This document shows positions 1 to 8,855 of a stretch of DNA of 64,000 bases, in pieces (positions within the stretch are counted from its first letter, which is position 1; the number at the start of each line of letters is the position of its first letter). The stretch covers positions 434,001 through 498,000 of the forward strand of contig NZ_BBJF01000004.1 in NCBI RefSeq assembly GCF_000739735.1, in the 5' to 3' direction. A program made the position numbers and the translations under genes. The DNA is from Paraburkholderia ginsengisoli NBRC 100965. GTDB taxonomy: Bacteria > Pseudomonadota > Gammaproteobacteria > Burkholderiales > Burkholderiaceae. The notes under the pieces are model-generated. The model saw nothing but the letters and a program-made list of their open reading frames with translations. It was not told where the DNA came from and made no database searches.

Positions 1-17
1 GCGCTTCAAAGCTCCGC

Positions 18-1355
18 TTAACGCAGCACCTCGAACCGCGTCCAAGGCCACGACGGCCGGTCGCGCATGTACCCGTTTAGCCAGTTCCATTGCGGATGCC
101 GCTTCATGAACGCCTGCGCATCGAACGGTCGTCCGCATGGATGACCCCAGCGCGCGCTGAACGCCATCTCGCGCGCCATTTCGCTGTCGACCACCTTGCC
201 GTCGTTGGCGCCCCACGGATTGAACGGCCCGTGATCGGTGCCGCCGAAACGCGCGTCATCCAGTTCCAGATGACCGCAGATCGTGCGCGAGCACGGGTTG
301 TCGTTGCGGTCGAGATACACGTCGTGATGATCGGCGATCATCTCTTTCGCGAGCTCCACGTCGATCTTGCCGCGATGCATTTCTTCGAGCTGCATGAAGC
401 GCAAACGCCGCGCGCCGTTCTTGCGCACGTCCGTGTAATCCTCGCCTTCGCCGATGCACTCCTGATTGCGGATTTTCAGATCGGTCGCCGTGTTATAGCC
501 GCTATAGAAACCATCCCGCGTGGTCTCGAAGCCGGAATAGTGCAACCCCAGTTCATAACGCGCGATCTCGCCGGTCTTCGCGTCGCCGAGGAGCCAGCTG
601 TTCGCGTAGCCGCCGTTGTTGGCGAGCGCGAACAGCTCGCACCATTCGCCGATACTGTTCGCATACTGCGACGCGCGTCGCGAGCGGTAGAACTCGGGCG
701 CGCCCGCCGCGTTGTAGCCGATGAAATTGGAGATGGTGGTCTCGGTCACCATCAGCCCTGCGCCCGTGACCCAGAAGTCGGTGAGACTAGAGATGCAGCC
801 CGGCAAGCCCTGCATCAGGATGCGGTTGCCGCGGTCCGGCACGATGTCGAACACGACGTTGAACGCGTCGCCGGCCGCGTAGCGGTCCCACGAGTTGTGC
901 GCCATCACGATGCGGCCGTCGCGCGTCGCGTTGCCCGTGGCGATGAACGCGCTGCAATGGTGCCCGCGCCGGCCGCGCCAGGGCTTGGTGCCGAGTTGCG
1001 GCTGCTGCCGCGCCGCGTGGCTCGGCCACCAGCTTTGCAGCAGATCCATGTAGCCGTTCCATGCGAGCACCTCGGTGAACGGCAGCTTCGCGCCGTCGGC
1101 AATGCCCTGGATTTCGTCGGCGAATTCGGTGTCGAGCTTGCTCGCGAATTGCGCGGTCGCGGCGTCGACGAAAGTGTCGAACTCCTCGCCCGTGTCCCAT
1201 TTCGCGAGGTAGCGCGCGGTGCGGATCGCGTTGCGGATTTCGGCGGCGAGCAGCTGGCCGTGCTGCTCGCCGCGGTCGTAGGGTTCGCCTTCGATATGCA
1301 GGAAGATCCAGCCTGCCTGGTCGCGGCGCACGGCATCGAGGGACGGTTCGCTCAT
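18..1355 (-). CDS. C45-family / phospholipase B-like Ntn hydrolase
   Basis: A 445-residue protein that looks like an autoprocessing N-terminal-nucleophile hydrolase of the C45 peptidase / phospholipase B-like group. Members cleave themselves before a conserved Cys and then hydrolyse amide or ester bonds. The likely nucleophile is Cys134 in GHHCSAF, followed by AHNSWDRY, which resembles the conserved Asn/Asp region of the family. The start at 1355 is preferred over an upstream one because GGAG lies a few bases before it, and the extra 49 upstream residues are Arg-rich and look non-coding. I see no clear signal peptide, so it may be cytoplasmic. Substrate unknown. It ends near the window edge and the neighbouring chloride channel gene gives no functional hint. 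Confidence 0.75.
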   Translation of the reverse strand: MSEPSLDAVRRDQAGWIFLHIEGEPYDRGEQHGQLLAAEIRNAIRTARYLAKWDTGEEFDTFVDAATAQFASKLDTEFADEIQGIADGAKLPFTEVLAWNGYMDLLQSWWPSHAARQQPQLGTKPWRGRRGHHCSAFIATGNATRDGRIVMAHNSWDRYAAGDAFNVVFDIVPDRGNRILMQGLPGCISSLTDFWVTGAGLMVTETTISNFIGYNAAGAPEFYRSRRASQYANSIGEWCELFALANNGGYANSWLLGDAKTGEIARYELGLHYSGFETTRDGFYSGYNTATDLKIRNQECIGEGEDYTDVRKNGARRLRFMQLEEMHRGKIDVELAKEMIADHHDVYLDRNDNPCSRTICGHLELDDARFGGTDHGPFNPWGANDGKVVDSEMAREMAFSARWGHPCGRPFDAQAFMKRHPQWNWLNGYMRDRPSWPWTRFEVLR

Positions 1356-1530
1356 CTTCGCTCCGATCGCACGGCGGGCGTCTCGGTGCGCCCGTCCTGG
1401 CGTAACGCGCGCTGCGGCGTGTGTGGCGAATGAAGGCCGGCCTGGTGTCGGTCTGGTGCCGCGGCGGTCTCCCCATTGTAGAGAATCTGCGGCGCTTTGC
1501 ACGGCGCCGCCGGGCCGCGAGCGACGCCGC

Positions 1531-3309
1531 CTAGTGGGTCGGATTCATGCGGAAATACGCGTCGAGCAGTGAGGTCTTGTAGACCACGCCGGCTAGCTTC
1601 GGATGCGCGGCGCTTTCCACCACCGGCAGCCGCTCGCCCTGAAACGCCATGAAGTGCTGCAACGCGACGCCGAGCGGCATGTCCGGCGTGAGCACGTCGA
1701 AATGCGGCTGCAAATAATCGGCTGCGGTTTTCGCCGACGTATCGCGTTTGTCGAGCAGATCGGACGTGATGTCCTTCAGTGCGACGACGCCGAGAAACGC
1801 GCCGGACTCGTTGGCCACGTACAGATACTTCACCGGATATTCGAGGAACACGCGCGTCATGTCCTGCACGCTCGCGTTCGGCAACACGACGGTTTCGGCG
1901 GGGCGGATCAGCTCGCGCATCTGCGTGGCGCGCAGGCGCGAGCGCTCCTGTTCCTCGCGATTGCGGCGCAGCGTGATTTCGTACATCGAATTCTTGCCGA
2001 TCGCGCGCGCGATGAAATACGCAACCACGCACGACAGCATCAGCGGCAGCACCACCTGGTAGCTGAGCGTCATCTCGAAGATCATCAGGATCGCCATCAG
2101 CGGCGCCTGGGTCGCGCCGGCGAGGAACGCGCCCATGCCGACCATCGCGTACGCGTACGGCTCCGAGGTCGCGTGCGGCCACAGCGCATGCATGCCCTGG
2201 CCGAACAGCGAGCCGACCGCCGCACCGACGAACAGCGTCGGCGTGAAGACCCCGCCGACCGCGCCGGAGCCGGCGGTAGCCGCGGTCGCGGCGAGCTTGA
2301 ACACCAGCACGAGGACGAGCGCGGTCCACGTCCACGGCGAATGGAGGATCGAGTTGACGACGCTGTAACCGTTGCCCCACACCTCGGGCGTCCAGATAGA
2401 GATGACGCCGACCACGAAACCGCCGAGCGCGAGCCGCACGGGCAATGGCACCGGCAGCTTGCGAAAGGCGGCCTTCGACGCGTCGAGCAGGCGCAGGAAC
2501 TGTGGGGCGGCCAGGCCGCACAGCGCGCCGAGCGCGACGAACAGCAGCACTTCGAGACCGGCCACCGCCGGAAACACCGGCATCTCGTACGGCGGCTTGT
2601 AGCCCGCGAATTCACGCATCGTGATGTTGGCGACCACCGCCGACACCACCACCGGCCCGAAGCTCTCCATCGCAATCGAGCCGAGCACGATCTCCGTGAC
2701 GAAAAACGCGCCCGCGATCGGCGCGCTGTACGCGGACGTGATCCCGGCCGCCGCGCCGCACGCAACCAGCAAGCGCAGCCGCGACGGATCGAAGTGCACC
2801 CAGCGGCCGATCAGCGACGACGCCAGCGCCGCCAGTTGCACCATCGGCCCTTCGCGACCGATCGAACCGCCGCTCGCGATCGTGAACAGCGACGACACGC
2901 TGCGCCACAGGCTCAGCTTGACCGGCACCACGCCGTCGCCGATCGCGACCGCTTCCATGTAATCGACGTGATTGCATTTGTCCGCGTGGCGCTGCGCGAT
3001 CAGCAGAAAAAAGCCCGCGATCAGACCGCCGGCGGCGGGCAGCCAGACCCGCACGGTCCACGGCAGGCTGCGCGCCATTTCGACGAAGCTGCCCGCGCGG
3101 CCCGCCACCGCCAGTTGCAGCAGCGCGATCGCTTCGCGAAACAGGATCGTCGCGAACGCGCCGGCGATGCCGACCACCACCGACCAGACCAGCATCGTGT
3201 GGGCGTCCGACAGCCGGAACAGGTTTTGGGCGCGGGTGCGCAGCTTCAGCAGGAATGAAAGCACGTCGACGGTACAGGGCGTGGGAAAGGGTTGGGGAAC
3301 GGCGCGCAC
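1531..3309 (-). CDS. ClC-type chloride channel/transporter with C-terminal CBS pair
   Basis: A ClC-family membrane protein of about 592 residues that moves chloride across the inner membrane. The selectivity and gating motifs are visible: GSIGREGP (about 148-155, with the gating Glu at 153), and later GAVGGVFTPTLF, which matches the GxFxP signature. Many hydrophobic helices precede two CBS domains at about residues 460-585 (DMTRVFLEYPVKYLYV and GERLPVVE regions), which usually bind adenine nucleotides. The GTG at 3309 has no evident ribosome site. A second GTG at 3264 gives a protein starting MLSFLLKLRTRAQ, which is equally plausible. Whether it is a channel or a proton-coupled exchanger cannot be decided from sequence alone. 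Confidence 0.85.
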   Translation of the reverse strand: MRAVPQPFPTPCTVDVLSFLLKLRTRAQNLFRLSDAHTMLVWSVVVGIAGAFATILFREAIALLQLAVAGRAGSFVEMARSLPWTVRVWLPAAGGLIAGFFLLIAQRHADKCNHVDYMEAVAIGDGVVPVKLSLWRSVSSLFTIASGGSIGREGPMVQLAALASSLIGRWVHFDPSRLRLLVACGAAAGITSAYSAPIAGAFFVTEIVLGSIAMESFGPVVVSAVVANITMREFAGYKPPYEMPVFPAVAGLEVLLFVALGALCGLAAPQFLRLLDASKAAFRKLPVPLPVRLALGGFVVGVISIWTPEVWGNGYSVVNSILHSPWTWTALVLVLVFKLAATAATAGSGAVGGVFTPTLFVGAAVGSLFGQGMHALWPHATSEPYAYAMVGMGAFLAGATQAPLMAILMIFEMTLSYQVVLPLMLSCVVAYFIARAIGKNSMYEITLRRNREEQERSRLRATQMRELIRPAETVVLPNASVQDMTRVFLEYPVKYLYVANESGAFLGVVALKDITSDLLDKRDTSAKTAADYLQPHFDVLTPDMPLGVALQHFMAFQGERLPVVESAAHPKLAGVVYKTSLLDAYFRMNPTH

Positions 3310-3379
3310 GGTAACGGCAGCCCGCCCGCTTCGGACGGCGGGCGCGCTGCTGCGGGTGAACGAACGGGGGCGGCGCGGC

Positions 3380-4117
3380 TCAAGTCGCCGCCTTGTCGAG
3401 TTCCGGGTAGTGCCGGAAGATGCAGGCCTCGTTGTGCTCGATGCGCCGCTCAGACCGCAGATACGCGGCGATGTTTGGCCGCGCGATCACCAAGTCGTGC
3501 AACGCGGCGAGTCGCGGGTAGTGTTCGCCGAAACGTTTCAGCGCGCGCGGGAACGCGTACAGCAGGCCGTCGATCAGCTGGAACATCGACAGGTCGACGT
3601 AGGTGAGCGCATCGCCGACCATGAAGCTGTCGCCGGCCGGGTTCTGCTTCAGCACGCGCTCGAAGTACGACATGAACTTCGGAATCCGGTTGTCGATGAA
3701 ATCGTGCGCGCGCACTTTAGCGGCGTCCTTCTGATCTTCGTAGTACAGGCCGCTCGCGAGCGGATGATGTGTGTCGTGCGCTTCGGTGACCACGTCGGCG
3801 ATCGTCAGTTGCAGGCCATTTGCAACATAGCGCAGGCTTTCGACCGACGGCGCGAGATTCAGCCGCGGGCCGAGATAGAACAGGATGTTGGCGGTCTGCG
3901 CGATCACCAGATCGCCGTCTTTCAGGAACGGCGGCGCGAACGGCGGATACGGCTCGTCGCGGCTTTTCATCACCGCCATCATCGCGCCCGTGCCCCAGCC
4001 GTCCGATTCATCGCCGCGCGCCACCTCGATGTAGTCGGCGCCGGCTTCCTCCAGCGCCAGGCGCACGAATTCGCCGCGTCCTTGCAGGCCGTCCCAATAG
4101 TAAAGTTCCAGGCTCAT
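3380..4117 (-). CDS. Glutathione S-transferase family protein
   Basis: A 245-residue glutathione S-transferase-like protein. The N-terminal thioredoxin-like half starts MSLELYYWDGLQGRGEFVRL, with the early Tyr and the R-E/F pattern of sigma-like transferases. The helical C-terminal half contains FMVGDALTYVDLSMFQLID, which matches the conserved N-capping/Asp motif of the family (SxADxxLF region). The start at 4117 follows GAGGATCAACCG, a good Shine-Dalgarno with about nine bases of spacing. A longer frame up to 4243 lacks one. It probably conjugates glutathione to an electrophile in the cytoplasm; substrate unknown. It is co-directional with the chloride channel and the YeiH-like exporter, but gaps of 70 to 270 bases leave operon membership open. 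Confidence 0.85.
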   Translation of the reverse strand: MSLELYYWDGLQGRGEFVRLALEEAGADYIEVARGDESDGWGTGAMMAVMKSRDEPYPPFAPPFLKDGDLVIAQTANILFYLGPRLNLAPSVESLRYVANGLQLTIADVVTEAHDTHHPLASGLYYEDQKDAAKVRAHDFIDNRIPKFMSYFERVLKQNPAGDSFMVGDALTYVDLSMFQLIDGLLYAFPRALKRFGEHYPRLAALHDLVIARPNIAAYLRSERRIEHNEACIFRHYPELDKAAT

Positions 4118-4273
4118 CGGTTGATCCTCATTCCGGTCGCTCATGCGGGTCGCATGAACGGGTTGCAGGAGCAGGTGACGCGAGCAACCAGTATGCCGCG
4201 CGGGCGCGCCCGATGGTTCGCCAGAATGCGCAAAACCCCGCACGCGGCGGGGTGGGTACGAAGGCGAGCGAGT

Positions 4274-5386
4274 TTAGCCGAGCAGGTGCTGGACGGTCCA
4301 TGTGATTCCCAGTCCGCCGGCAATCAGCCACACATACAGGATCAAACCGGTGGTCAGCGCGCGAGGGCCGGCCTGGCGGATCTGCGCGATGCGCGTTTCG
4401 ATGCCGAGCGCGGTCATCGCCATGGTCAGCGCGAAGGTGTCGAGCATGTTTAGCGTGCTGGTCGCGCTGTCCGGCAGGACGTGCAGCGAGTTGATCACGA
4501 CGCACGCGAGGAAGCCGAGCGCGAACCACGGAATCGCCAGCTTGCGCGGTGCGCCCTGAGCGTCTTGAGCGCCGTCATGCGAGGCCGATGCCGCGGCTTT
4601 GCGCGCCGAGCGGTTCACCCACACGCCGACCACGAGCAGTACCGGCACCAGCAGCATCACGCGGGTCATCTTGACGATGGTGGCGATGTGCGTCGTTTCC
4701 GGGCTCACGTTGCTGGCCGCGCCCACCACCTGCGCGACCTCATGGATCGTGCCGCCGAAGAACAGACCCGCGCCGACCGTGTCGAGATGCAGCCAGCCCG
4801 CGTTGAACAGGATCGGGTACAGGAACATCGAAAGTGTGCCGAACAGCACCACGCTGCCGACCGCCATCGCGCTTTTGTGCGGCTTCGATTGCAGCGTCGA
4901 TTCAAACGCGAGCACCGCGGCCGCGCCGCAGATCGCGCTGCCGGCGGCGGTCAGGAGCGCCGTATCGCGATCGAGCTTCATGATTTTCATGCCGGCCCAA
5001 GTGCCGATGACGAGCGTGCTCACCACGATCAGTACCGATTCCGCGAGGCCCGGCAAGCCGACCTGAGCGATTTCCTGCAGGCTCACGCGCAGTCCGAAGA
5101 ACGCGACCGCGATGCGCAGCAGCTTGCGCGCCGAAAAGTTGACGCCGGCCGCCCAGCTCGCGGGCATGCCGTCGCGCAGCGCGTTGCCGTAAATGGCGCC
5201 GGCCACGATGCCGACGATCAACGGGCTCAGACCGAGCCCGGCGATCGCGGGAATCGACGCGATGCGGGTGACGGCGGCGGCGAACAGCGCGACGAACAGC
5301 ACGCCGTTGAGTTGGCCGCGGGTGGAATGCCCGGCGGCGGGTGCGGTGACTGCGGCTGCGGTCAGCGGAACGGGAGCGGTGGCCAT
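4274..5386 (-). CDS. YeiH/UPF0324 family putative sulfate exporter
   Basis: A 370-residue membrane protein with about ten hydrophobic segments and the YeiH/UPF0324 signature regions, including GIVAGAIYGNALR, FSARKLLRIAVAFFGLRVSL, AAGSAICGAAAV and GTIHEVAQVVGAA. The family is annotated as a putative sulfate exporter; direct transport evidence is limited. The start at 5386 follows GAGGACTGCAAC. The in-frame ATG ten codons earlier has a poorer site. A LysR gene is divergently transcribed 114 bp away, an arrangement typical of yeiH and its regulator, and the shared spacer holds two inverted repeats. Regulation by that LysR protein is therefore likely but inferred. Confidence 0.85.
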   Translation of the reverse strand: MATAPVPLTAAAVTAPAAGHSTRGQLNGVLFVALFAAAVTRIASIPAIAGLGLSPLIVGIVAGAIYGNALRDGMPASWAAGVNFSARKLLRIAVAFFGLRVSLQEIAQVGLPGLAESVLIVVSTLVIGTWAGMKIMKLDRDTALLTAAGSAICGAAAVLAFESTLQSKPHKSAMAVGSVVLFGTLSMFLYPILFNAGWLHLDTVGAGLFFGGTIHEVAQVVGAASNVSPETTHIATIVKMTRVMLLVPVLLVVGVWVNRSARKAAASASHDGAQDAQGAPRKLAIPWFALGFLACVVINSLHVLPDSATSTLNMLDTFALTMAMTALGIETRIAQIRQAGPRALTTGLILYVWLIAGGLGITWTVQHLLG

Positions 5387-5424
5387 GTTGCAGTCCTCGA
5401 TGACTGACGGATTCAATGGGCCAA

Positions 5425-5466
5425 TCCTAAATTAGATATATGGATATGAAAAATCATGATTTAGGA
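5425..5466. promoter_or_regulatory. Inverted repeat in the yeiH-LysR divergent promoter
   Basis: TCCTAAAT at 5425-5432 is repeated in perfect inversion as ATTTAGGA at 5459-5466, with a 26-base AT-rich spacer. It lies in the only AT-rich stretch between the exporter gene and the LysR gene, where both promoters must sit. It is a candidate binding or promoter element. The partner protein is inferred. Confidence 0.45.
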
Positions 5467-5473
5467 TGTAAAG

Positions 5474-5490
5474 TATCGGCTGATCCGATA
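5474..5490. promoter_or_regulatory. Candidate LysR box upstream of the LysR gene
   Basis: TATCGG-CTGAT-CCGATA is a perfect 6-5-6 dyad, 17 bases long, ending ten bases before the LysR start codon. Its size and symmetry fit a LysR-type operator (T-N11-A style dyad). Its position suggests autorepression, because bound protein would block the start of its own gene. Confidence 0.5.
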
Positions 5491-5500
5491 TTTTTATCCC

Positions 5501-6403
5501 ATGACCCCCGATCAACTTATAACTTTCGCTGCCGTCGCCGAACATCGCAACATCAGCCGTGCGGCTGTGGCGCTGCATCTGTCGCAGCCGGCGGTGTCCG
5601 GTCAGCTGCGGCAGTTGCAGGACGAATTCGGCGAGCCGCTTTATCAGCGGGACGGCCGCGGTGTGCGGTTGACGCCCGCCGGTGAGCAACTCGCGAACTA
5701 CGCGACGCGGCTGCGCGAAACCTGGCGCCAGGCGCATGCGTATCGTGACGCGCTGCGCGGCCTGGAGCAGGGCACGCTGCGGATCGGCGCAAGTACGACG
5801 CCGGCAAGCTACCTGCTGCCGTACCTGATCGCCGATTTCCATCGCCAATATCCGGACGTGTCAGTGCATACCGCCGACGGCAACACCACCGAAATCGTCG
5901 GCGCGCTCGGCTCGGTAGACATCGCGATGATCGAAGGGCCGGTCGGCGCCGATCTGCCGCCGGACACCGCCGTGCACGCATGGCGCGAGGACGAGATCGT
6001 CGCGATCGTGCCGCGCTCGCATCCGTTGGCGCCGGCGGGCCACGGCGGCCGCGCGGAACTGGCGGACTTCGGTGCGCATCCCCTGGTGCTGCGCGAAACG
6101 GGGTCGGGCGTGCGGCAGATCGTCGAGCGCGCGTTCGCGCGGGCAGGCGTGCCGATGCGCGTGGTGCTGGAAATTGCCGGCGTCGAAGGCGTGAAGGAGG
6201 CGGTGCGGGCCGGCATGGGCATCGGCTTCGTCTCGGCAATGTCGATGCGTCACGAGAACGGCGCGTTGTGCATGTTGTCGCTGAGCCCGGAACCGCTCAC
6301 GCGCCGGCTGTCGATCCTCGTGCCCTACGCGAGCGCGCCGTCACGGGTGGTCGAGCAGTTTCTCGCGCTGTGTCTCGCGGACGAGGCCTGCGCGGCACGT
6401 TGA
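5501..6403 (+). CDS. LysR-family transcriptional regulator (YeiE/CbbR-like)
   Basis: A 300-residue LysR regulator. The N-terminal winged helix-turn-helix covers about residues 1-60 (ITFAAVAEHRNISRAAVALH, then LSQPAVSGQLRQLQ). The substrate-binding half has the usual pattern LRIGASTTPASYLLPYL near residue 90 and GIGFVSAMS near residue 243. It is transcribed away from the yeiH-type exporter and most likely activates it in response to a sulfur- or anion-related ligand, as inferred from the pairing. No clear Shine-Dalgarno precedes the ATG (the upstream bases are TATTTTTATCCC), so translation may be weak. A short hairpin plus T-run follows at 6583. Confidence 0.88.
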   Translation: MTPDQLITFAAVAEHRNISRAAVALHLSQPAVSGQLRQLQDEFGEPLYQRDGRGVRLTPAGEQLANYATRLRETWRQAHAYRDALRGLEQGTLRIGASTTPASYLLPYLIADFHRQYPDVSVHTADGNTTEIVGALGSVDIAMIEGPVGADLPPDTAVHAWREDEIVAIVPRSHPLAPAGHGGRAELADFGAHPLVLRETGSGVRQIVERAFARAGVPMRVVLEIAGVEGVKEAVRAGMGIGFVSAMSMRHENGALCMLSLSPEPLTRRLSILVPYASAPSRVVEQFLALCLADEACAAR

Positions 6404-6582
6404 ACGGTAAGCGACCCGCAGTCACCGCGGCGGCGCATGGCTTCGGTCAGCGCTGAAGAAATTGAAAGTTTCGGGTGCGCGGTCGTTACCAGGACCGCCG
6501 ACGGGGACCGCGTACCTGCTGCGCCTGGGGATTTCCTCTATGGCGCACGCCGCGCGTCCCGGCGCACTATTCGGGCATTCGC

Positions 6583-6603
6583 AAGCGCCTCGGCGCTTTT
6601 TTT
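6583..6603 (+). terminator. Rho-independent terminator after the LysR gene
   Basis: AAGCGC and GCGCTT form a six-base stem (6583-6588 / 6593-6598) with a CTCG loop and a run of seven T (6597-6603). It separates the LysR transcript from the kgu operon, whose operator begins eleven bases later. Confidence 0.6.
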
Positions 6604-6613
6604 CGAAATGGTT

Positions 6614-6629
6614 TTGGAACCGGTTCCAA
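6614..6629. promoter_or_regulatory. LacI-type operator of the kgu operon (candidate PtxS site)
   Basis: TTGGAACCGGTTCCAA is a perfect 16-bp palindrome with the central CG typical of LacI/GalR operators. It lies 35 bases before kguE. Pseudomonas PtxS binds a palindrome with an ACCGGT centre (TGAAACCGGTTTCA), and this site shares that core. The LacI-family ptxS gene at the end of this operon is the expected partner, with 2-ketogluconate as the expected inducer (inference from the Pseudomonas system). Confidence 0.75.
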
Positions 6630-6664
6630 GCGCCGTTCAAAACGCAGAATTGAACAGAGTCGAT

Positions 6665-7438
6665 ATGGCTGAAGCAATGGACATAGTGATCGTCGCAAGC
6701 GCATTCGGAATGGATGCGGTGCGCGCGGGCGGTCATTTGCACTGGGCACAGGCGAGCCGGCGGGCCGGCGCGGCTGGCTTCGAAGTGCGTCGCGAGCTGT
6801 TCGCAGAGGAAGCCGACGCGGCGCCGCAACGCCTGCGCGAACTCGGCGAGTCGCTTGCCGGGTTGGGGCTGTGGGCGGTGTTTTCCACGCCCGCGTCGCT
6901 CTACACATCGGATGGCCAGCTCGATGCCGCCGCACTGCGGCTCGCGCTCGGCGAAGCGACGGCGCTCGGCGCGCGCTTCGTCAAGCTGCAACTCGGCGGG
7001 TTCGCCGGGGACGCGGCCGGCGCGGCGATTGCTGAGCAGATGGAGGGCGCGGACGTGCGGCTCGTCGTCGAGAACGGGCAACTGGCGGAGGGCGGCTCGC
7101 TAGCGCAATTCACCGGCCTGTTCGACGCGTTGGCGCGCGAAGGCCACGCCGACGTGCTCGGCATGACGTTCGATATCGGCAACTGGGCCTGGCGCGACGT
7201 CGCGCCGCTCGATGCCGCGCGGCTGCTGGCGCCGCGCGTCGAATACATCCATTGCAAGACGACGGTGGGCGAGGGCGCGCGGCGCTTTCCCGTCGCCCCG
7301 GCCGCCGATGACGCCGGTTTCATCGCGGTGCTGGACAGCTTGCCGCGCAACGTGCCGCGCGGCATCGAGTTCCCGTTCGACGCGAGCCGCATCGAGGCGG
7401 ACGCGGCTCGCCATGTCGGATGGCTGGCTGCTGCGTGA
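6665..7438 (+). CDS. kguE: KguE-like sugar phosphate isomerase/epimerase
   Basis: A 257-residue TIM-barrel protein of the xylose isomerase-like sugar isomerase/epimerase superfamily. Visible strand-end motifs include FVKLQLGGF, VRLVVENGQ, MTFDIGNW, EYIHCKTTVG and GIEFPFD, where Glu, Asp and His would bind a metal. In Pseudomonas, kguE is the first gene of the 2-ketogluconate operon; its exact reaction is not firmly settled. The ATG at 6665 was chosen because the family fold starts just after it (MDIVIVASAFG) and the operator at 6614 must lie upstream. A second ATG four codons on (6677) is possible. Neither has a strong ribosome site. A 289-base gap separates it from kguK. Confidence 0.8.
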   Translation: MAEAMDIVIVASAFGMDAVRAGGHLHWAQASRRAGAAGFEVRRELFAEEADAAPQRLRELGESLAGLGLWAVFSTPASLYTSDGQLDAAALRLALGEATALGARFVKLQLGGFAGDAAGAAIAEQMEGADVRLVVENGQLAEGGSLAQFTGLFDALAREGHADVLGMTFDIGNWAWRDVAPLDAARLLAPRVEYIHCKTTVGEGARRFPVAPAADDAGFIAVLDSLPRNVPRGIEFPFDASRIEADAARHVGWLAAA

Positions 7439-7727
7439 GTGGTGTGAGCGGCGTGCGGGACGAGAGAGAGTTCGGTAGCAGCACGAGCCCGAAGTCCCGG
7501 CAACCGTGCCGCGGGAAGATTGCTGTACAACATGGGCACGACAGCGCAAGCACGACAACTTGCGCGCAGGGTGCAAGCCGTTGCGCGCAGCGCGAAGCGA
7601 GAGCCGCCGCGACGTATGGCAAATAGACGGCAATCGGCACTACGAATCGCAGACCCACAAATCACAGCACCATAAACCGCACCAAAGCACCAGGCACCAA
7701 GCCCCAAGCACCACCCAGGAGCAAAGC
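7439..7727 (+). other. Intra-operon spacer between kguE and kguK
   Basis: A 289-base stretch without a convincing gene. It begins with ordinary GC-rich sequence. From about 7640 it becomes a purine-poor, CA-rich tract with imperfect CACCA/CCAAGCACC repeats that ends just before the kguK ribosome site (AGGAGCAAAGC). The other kgu junctions are 4 to 111 bases, so this is a large gap. No terminator or second LacI-type palindrome is seen. Confidence 0.4.
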
Positions 7728-8744
7728 ATGAGCACCCCAGGCGCAGCACTCGATGCACTCGATGTCATCACCTACGGCGAAGCGATGGCCATGTTCGTCG
7801 CCGCCGAAGCCGGACCGCTCGCGGGCGTCGGGCAATTCACGAAGCGCATCGCCGGCGCCGATCTGAACGTGGCGATCGGCCTCGCGCGCCTCGGCTTCAA
7901 AGTGGGCTGGATGAGCCGCGTCGGTAACGATTCGTTCGGCCAGTACGTGCGCGACACATTGACCGGCGAGGGCATCGACCAGCGCTGCGTCAGCACCGAC
8001 GAGCGTTATCCGACCGGCTTCCAGCTCAAGTCGAAGAACGACGACGGCAGCGATCCGGCGGTCGAATATTTTCGCAAGGGATCGGCGGCGAGCCATCTGT
8101 CGCTCGCCGACTATGCGGCCGATTACGTGCTGTCCGCGCGTCACCTGCATCTGACCGGCGTCGCGCCCGCGATCTCGGCAAGCTCGCGCGAACTCGCGTT
8201 CCATCTCGCGCGTGAAATGCGCGCGGCCGGCAAGACGATTTCGTTCGATCCGAATCTGCGCCCGACGTTGTGGCCGTCGCGCGCGGCGATGGTCGAAGGT
8301 CTGAACGCGCTCGCCGCGCTGGCCGACTGGGTGCTGCCCGGCATCGGCGAGGGCGAGATTCTCACCGGTTATACCGAGCCGCGGGACATCGCCGCCTTCT
8401 ATCTGGAACGCGGCGCGCGCGGCGTGATCATCAAGCTCGGCGCGCAAGGCGCGTACTTCCGCACCGCCGACGACGCCGGCATGATCGCCGGCCAGCCGGT
8501 CGCGAATGTCGTGGACACGGTCGGCGCGGGCGACGGTTTCGCGGTCGGCGTGGTGAGCGCGTTGCTCGAAGGCAAGTCGCTGCCGCAAGCGGTCGCGCGC
8601 GGCAACCGCATCGGCGCGCTGGCGATCCAGGTGATCGGCGATTCGGAAGGCTTGCCGCGGCGCGCGGAACTCGACGCGCTGGAACGGGCGGAAGCCGCTT
8701 CGCCTGTCGCCACACCCGCCCCATCCGTTGCCACCGCGGCCTGA
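7728..8744 (+). CDS. kguK: PfkB-family 2-ketogluconate / 2-dehydro-3-deoxygluconate kinase
   Basis: A 338-residue PfkB-family carbohydrate kinase. It has the N-terminal substrate-binding part (DVITYGEAMAMFVAAEAGPL, AGADLNVAIGLARLG) and the C-terminal signature DTVGAGDGFAVG with the catalytic Asp at residue 269. KdgK-type enzymes phosphorylate 2-keto-3-deoxygluconate. In this operon context, with a ketogluconate transporter and reductase, the expected substrate is 2-ketogluconate, giving 2-keto-6-phosphogluconate. The start at 7728 follows AGGAGCAAAGC. The last 20 residues are Ala/Pro-rich and probably disordered. The MFS transporter follows after 111 bases. Confidence 0.85.
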   Translation: MSTPGAALDALDVITYGEAMAMFVAAEAGPLAGVGQFTKRIAGADLNVAIGLARLGFKVGWMSRVGNDSFGQYVRDTLTGEGIDQRCVSTDERYPTGFQLKSKNDDGSDPAVEYFRKGSAASHLSLADYAADYVLSARHLHLTGVAPAISASSRELAFHLAREMRAAGKTISFDPNLRPTLWPSRAAMVEGLNALAALADWVLPGIGEGEILTGYTEPRDIAAFYLERGARGVIIKLGAQGAYFRTADDAGMIAGQPVANVVDTVGAGDGFAVGVVSALLEGKSLPQAVARGNRIGALAIQVIGDSEGLPRRAELDALERAEAASPVATPAPSVATAA

Positions 8745-8855
8745 ACGCACGCGTCATCCGCACGCATCAGGCCGCCTCGATAACAGCAAGAGCGCTCGAC
8801 GACAAGCGCCTCACCTGTCCATCATCGTTTCGGGAAGCCGACAAAGGAGACACCC

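Noticed and set aside
1603..3258. Long plus-strand open frame (551 codons) antisense to the chloride channel gene.
   Set aside because: Arg/His/Gln-rich product without a domain. High-GC genes often leave such antisense frames open; the channel motifs on the minus strand are decisive.
7640..7727. CA-rich near-repeats that could suggest a CRISPR-like array.
   Set aside because: Units are under ten bases, irregular and without spacers. It is low-complexity sequence.
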